NCBI GenBank assembly: GCA_023105745.1
Contig: JALGQZ010000011.1
Location: forward strand, 18,998,975 to 19,062,974
Source of the DNA: Austropuccinia psidii
Taxonomy: Eukaryota; Basidiomycota; Pucciniomycetes; Pucciniales; Sphaerophragmiaceae
Reading direction: 5' to 3'
DNA length: 64,000 bases
The translations under genes were made by a program, and so were the position numbers. Under the pieces are notes generated by a model that worked only from the letters and a program-made list of their open reading frames with translations, made no database searches and had not been told where the DNA came from. Every line of letters starts with the position of its first letter. Position 1 is the stretch's first letter. Positions 59,561-64,000 of the stretch are shown here, one piece after another.

Positions 59561-62480
59561 TTTTTGGGGAGAAGCTCTTTTCAGGTAGGAAAGTTAGTAA
59601 TTAATTGAATAAAAATTTGCCAGAAGGGCTGTTATGATCAAAATAATATTTTGTGTTGTCTTGGTTTACTTTTGAAATATAAAGGTTTTTTTGGTTTTTT
59701 TCCATTGAAAGGAGCCCAGCCCATGGCATGTGTTATTTTTCTAATCCAGGATAAAGATATTGGTTTATTTGGATAGCTTAGGAAATTAACTCTCTGCCTA
59801 GGCAAACACGAAGTCAAAAAAGGAAGATTGTTTCTGATCACTCGGTTTTATGTACAAAATATCTATTTTATCAAATCAGTTGAGAGTTCTAATAATCTAA
59901 AACTGTACATTTTATTCCTGTGAAAAATGTTTCTGTTTCTAACTTTGTGATTTTTATTAAGCCTACAGAAATCTTTTCTGAACGTCCCATTTTTACTTTT
60001 CTTGGGTTCGCTTGTTATTCGTAGAATTTGCGACTGATTGAGCATCTTTCCTTAAGGGGATAATGCTCTCCAATCTTCAAACCCATTTTGGATAGTTATT
60101 TGTTTTTTTTGCATTTTTTCTCAAACCAGTGTATATTTACCCATTATTAAATACTTTCTTTTTTCAAAAACTGAAAAGAAAGTCTTGTCACACTATGTGT
60201 AAGACACAAAGACGTGTTGCATTTTTTTGCCAGACTAAGTAGATGTAAGAGCTAGGAAGGAAAGAGAAGCCTTGAATAGGTGTTCCAAGACTTCCTAGTT
60301 GGAGTAACTCAGAGCCAGAAGTTATGCAGAAGCGATTAGCCTAAAAAACACAATAAACTATAAAAAGTTGTGCTTAATGATATACTAAGTTATTTTACAA
60401 TGATGACAGCTATAAACTTTTCATTGGCTTGTAATGGTGGGGAAATATATGAAGTATTATCTCAAATATGTAAGGGGGAAGAGTGAGACAGGAATGAACA
60501 TTTATAGTCACATAAAAGTCTTTAGGGGCATATCAATCTAGGTAAAATTTTAAGAATATCGGGGACAATATTAGGCTATTAAATCATAGTGTTAAGTCAT
60601 TTATGGACTAAATATAATCCTTCATTATATTTCCTCACCTTTTTCTTACGTGGATCTAATAAGGTTAAATCCTATATTTTAAGCACCTAAATATTTTCGT
60701 GAGATAGAATGAGTTGAGTTAAATTTTTTATTTAAATATTGATTGAAAACAGGGTAGGATACCATATTTATTGATAATTTCAATCGAATTGCGCATAGAG
60801 GTTCGACTGAAGACATTTAGAATGGAAGTGATTGGGCTAAAATCCATAATGTTCTAGATATTATTCATATTTTTTGTCAATTGAGTTGAGAGAAACATCA
60901 TTCAAGTAATTGATTGAATTTTGACTATTACACAAAGGACATTATAGAGGAAAATTAAATATGAAATCTCATGAATGAAACAGGAAATAATACAGTTCTA
61001 TCTGTTTCATAAGCTCTATCACTACTTTAGAATCTTGCGCATTAGTTAGAGGGGGATGGAAGGATATTTTATGTTGTTTTTCGGATACATATACTGTTGA
61101 AGCTGTAAAATGGAACAAGTGGCACTTATCTTTGACAAAATATAGATAGAAGGATAAAGGAGGTATTCCAAGATTTTATGAAAACGCAATCTGTGTAGTG
61201 TTTGGGTATTTTACTCATAATTTATTTCTTAGTGAAAAGAGTTATGGTTTTCCATTCTTAGCAATTAGAGATTTTTTAAAAGAAACTTCATCGAACTCCT
61301 GTTCAATCGGTACAAGTCATGATTTCAAGAAATTGGTTAATTATTTTCTCTTTGGGAGGGGTTCTGAGATATGTAGTTTTGAGTGAAATTAATCTATAAG
61401 GACTCAGTGAAGAGGGGAGGTAGCTTTTATTTTTACATTAAAAGGGATAAGTAGCTTAGAGAACTTTTTGCAATGACACTTTACATTCTTCAAAGTAAGG
61501 TTAAGCTTAATTATAAAATAATTTCAGGATTAGGATTAAAAGAGTGGATTTCTCCGGATATATCTATCTTTGATAGAATATTTCCTTTCACTTTAAATCC
61601 ATTTCCAAATCATTAATTTTCTCATAAGTGAATATCCCCATAGGAAGGAATTAGCTTTGCAGTGGGCTTAATCAGGAAGATTATCAATAAAACTTTTAAA
61701 GAGTCAAAAGAGCCTTCAAGAGGTCTGGATAAAGTGATAAATATGTACACCCTTATATTGACAATACAGTTTCATTTTATAGCTATTTATGAATTTGCAT
61801 AATCTGATAGTCATCAAAACAGGGGTAATATTAATGAAAGGATGCGCTGGCACAAGAACTTTAATTATACAAAATATTCCATTTGCTTTTCAAGATAAAC
61901 ATCAAAACATTTTTTTCATAAAAACAAGAGATACAACATCGCAAGATAGACATCCAAACATATTTTTAAACCAAAAGAGTGTAAACTTAGGAAACAAGTG
62001 AAAAAATGATATATATCACACTCTCTATATATGACATGTAGCGTAAGTGGAAGTAAAACTCAGATTTGAAACTCAACGTAAAATTTTAAGATGGTAGGAT
62101 CTTTATCCGTTTGAAAATAATATTTTGGCCTAGTTCAATAGATAATATGATATTTGCTTCAGTCCTCTGAATAATACATCCAAAAATGGAATCGCATACA
62201 TACAAAAGAATGTAAACCAGGCTTTGGAACTATTATGGAATCTTTAAGGAGTGTGTTCCCATATTCACCTGCAACTGTATGTAGTTGTTATTTTAAGTAA
62301 GCTCATTTTCTCATATTTTATATCTATAGATATTTAAGAGAATCAATTCAAGCTTACCAATACTATGAAGAGGTAAAGATACATTTATATTCATATCCTT
62401 CTCAACGGGGATTCAATTCTTTTTCCTGATAAGTATATCAAAGAACAATTAATCGGAAAAACAAGCAATAAAAAAATTTA
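59561..62480. other. Apparently single-copy AT-rich DNA without clear genes
   Basis: There is no match to the repeats elsewhere in the window. Short plus-strand frames at 61198-61386 and 61789-62001 lack motifs; the second has a repeated D-K/R-H-Q/P-N-I-F piece. They may be exon remnants or chance. Confidence 0.35.
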
Positions 62481-62504
62481 TTGAGCGATAGTACCATGTT
62501 AAAC

Positions 62505-63206
62505 TCACCTAGGGTCAATTTTAACAGGAAACTTTTTCATTACAATTCTTTTGATTTCCTTGGCACTTTGCATAGTGCGCGCAATTCTGCCATTTGCCAA
62601 TCTTTGGAAGGTGTGGCTTCGGCCAATATTCTGGACTGGATTCGCTTTGAAAAATCCACGAGGAACGATGAGAGAGTCGATGCCACGTCTCTTCCTCTTT
62701 TCCTTGTTGTCGAAAAGAGGTTCGTGGGGTACAGGGGATACGGTAGGAATGGGATTAGGGGGAGTGATTGTAATAATAGGGGGAGCTTGCATAGGAGTAT
62801 TGTTGATAGGGATTTCTCCAACTTCAAATTGGCGCATGTCCTTAGGTCTTCGGAGATAAAGAATAACAATTCTTCCATCAATCAACTTGCGAAAAGTGTG
62901 GCTTTGGCTGCAAGTTTGGAAAGGAAAAGCTTTGGCAACATCAGATGGGATGATAAGACCATCGGTTGGAGTCCTGCCATAGAGGCGTTTCTTGGAGAGG
63001 TTTTCCTTTCGTTCAACAAAATCACGCTCAGAAAGAGTAGATGTAGCAGGAATAGGAGTTGGAGGGGGATAAGTATTGGGTGGGGGCTTTGCAGGAGGGC
63101 AAACCATAGGAGGAACACGTTTTCTAGGAATGTGGGTCATGATAATGAAGTTTTTGAACATATTATTCTCCCCATTAGTAGGGGATACAACAGGAGGGTT
63201 AAACAT
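62505..63206 (-). CDS. Proline-rich protein with a duplicated motif, unknown function
   Basis: A 233-residue frame from ATG at 63206 (MFNPPVVSPTNGENNMFKNF). The first third is Pro-rich (VCPPAKPPPNTYPPPTPIP), followed by two related repeats. Repeat 1 reads TDGLIIPSDVAKAFPFQTCS, QSHTFRKLIDGRIVILYLRR. Repeat 2 reads IDSLIVPRGFFKANPVQNIG, RSHTFQRLANGRIARTMQSA. Shared positions include LI(I/V)P, A-x-P-(F/V)-Q, SHTF-x-(K/R)-L and (D/N)GRI. A second Pro-rich linker (APPIITITPPNPIPTVSPVP) separates them. GC content is higher than in the surroundings. The stop overlaps a possible splice donor GTGAGT (62508-62503), but the next acceptor only adds a few residues. I know no family for it. It may be a host gene or an unknown element's gene. 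Confidence 0.5.
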   Translation of the reverse strand: MFNPPVVSPTNGENNMFKNFIIMTHIPRKRVPPMVCPPAKPPPNTYPPPTPIPATSTLSERDFVERKENLSKKRLYGRTPTDGLIIPSDVAKAFPFQTCSQSHTFRKLIDGRIVILYLRRPKDMRQFEVGEIPINNTPMQAPPIITITPPNPIPTVSPVPHEPLFDNKEKRKRRGIDSLIVPRGFFKANPVQNIGRSHTFQRLANGRIARTMQSAKEIKRIVMKKFPVKIDPR

Positions 63207-63744
63207 TGTAAGATAGAGTTGGGAATTATTTTTCAAGTGATATATTGAAGATGATAAGTTTATTTGAAATATTAGAAAGGCTTAATACGACTTATGAAGA
63301 CAGCTTCTGAGGTGGCTCAGTATTTCATGTGCTCTGTCCGCTCAGCATTCAATTTGTTCAGTTAGCTCAGTATTTTCTGAATATGTGATTTAAAATTGCA
63401 TTTTGTTTTGGCTCATTTAATGATTTAATTTAATTAAAAAAAATTAATGACAAAATGAGGAAACGCGGACACTTACAGCGCTACCAAGTGTATCCAATGA
63501 ACCTCAAAGCCTTTAAAAATGATTTATCTTATGAAGAAACAAGTAAAATTAAGGGAACTTATAAATTAGAAATTAATGCATAAGATTGGACCCAAGAGTC
63601 TACTGAGGCTTCGCAGTAATAGGCTTTGAACCATTATACAAGGGTTCCCTAGTGCCTATATAAAATTTTCTCCATAAAGAATTATTTTTTTGGTTATCAG
63701 TATTGAGTGCAAATGGCATTTAATTATTTGAAGGTAACTAAGAA
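63207..63744. other. Upstream region of the proline-rich gene
   Basis: No gene is visible. A TATATAAA word at about 63657 could serve either strand. GGCTCAGTATTT/AGCTCAGTATTT repeats occur at 63315-63375. Promoter function is a guess from position. Confidence 0.3.
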
Positions 63745-64000
63745 TCTCACACACGTTAGCCTAAGAAAAAATATGCTATGTTTATTTCAGAGACTATATT
63801 AACTCATGTATGAATAATATTTGAATGTTGAAAAGAAGACTTTGAGCTGAAATCTCACCTGCTTTCCAGTTGCATTATAATTGTGTCAAAGGATTTCCTT
63901 CCAGATAATGATAAAGTCACCACTTTCCAAAAAGGATGTTTATTACGTGAAATCCTGGTTTCTACTGAATTCCCCCAATTTGACAGCACTGCATGTTTGG
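63745..64000 (+). repeat. Repeat U, copy 3, cut by window end
   Basis: It starts TCACACACGTTAGCCTAAG and matches 21945-22194 in the same orientation with few differences up to the last base (CTGCATGTTTGG). Confidence 0.85.

Noticed and set aside
62481..63248. 255-residue open frame on the plus strand
   Set aside because: It is the antisense of the proline-rich frame. The minus frame has a duplicated motif and biased composition; the plus frame has no motif and reads like a complement of coding DNA.
1..64000. tRNA, rRNA, CRISPR array, riboswitch or bacterial operon
   Set aside because: No cloverleaf, rRNA-like core or regularly spaced short repeats were seen. Introns and chromodomain gypsy elements show eukaryotic DNA.

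Overview
The window is AT-rich eukaryotic DNA made almost entirely of nested transposable elements. Short introns (56-61 bp, GT..AG), Ty3/gypsy chromodomain polyproteins, a PIF/Harbinger transposon and a TET/JBP-type oxygenase relic point to a rust fungus (Pucciniales, Basidiomycota). From memory, the gypsy proteins and the GC-rich LTR translations look most like the very repeat-rich Austropuccinia psidii genome; I could not test this. I see no rRNA, convincing tRNA, CRISPR array or operon.

I name four LTR families. Termini are given as read on the strand antisense to gag-pol. LTR-A is about 1.9 kb (TGTAAGATGTGTC...AAGGCTCACA). LTR-B is about 1.4 kb (TGTCAGG...GGCTGACA). LTR-C is about 3.7 kb (TGTAAGGTTTGAC...AAGGTTCACA) with a GC-rich half. 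LTR-D is a diverged relative of LTR-A.

Layout. 1-882 is an LTR-A end lying against a gag fragment (883-2000) of element Gyp-0, whose 5' LTR is LTR-C (2021-12828). Inside that LTR sits a 7.1-kb PIF/Harbinger transposon (2185-9305). It carries a Myb/SANT-like gene (+), a low-complexity region plus a TET/JBP-like dioxygenase relic (+), and a DDE transposase (-); all are broken. 12829-20661 is Gyp-1 on the minus strand (gag, protease, RT, RNase H, integrase, PBS, 5' LTR-B). Its integrase tail is cut by LTR-C. 20662-33046 holds a 121-bp spacer, LTR-A, an unidentified repeat (U), an LTR-A with an LTR-B nested in it, and a retroelement internal region (V). 33052-44830 is full-length Gyp-2 (5-bp GTTAT target duplication, polypurine tract, PBS), whose gag is split by a solo LTR-A with its own CATGG duplication. 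44831-59560 repeats many parts of 20662-32345 in inverted orientation. 59561-63744 is the only sizeable stretch that does not look repetitive; it holds one proline-rich protein gene on the minus strand. A third copy of U begins at about 63745.

The most interesting items are the TET/JBP-like gene inside a Harbinger transposon, and the shared nested insertions with identical target-site duplications. The latter show that composite blocks were copied in inverted orientation after the nesting. Nearly every coding region is decayed. Most lesions in the Harbinger genes are one C:G to T:A step from the expected codon.
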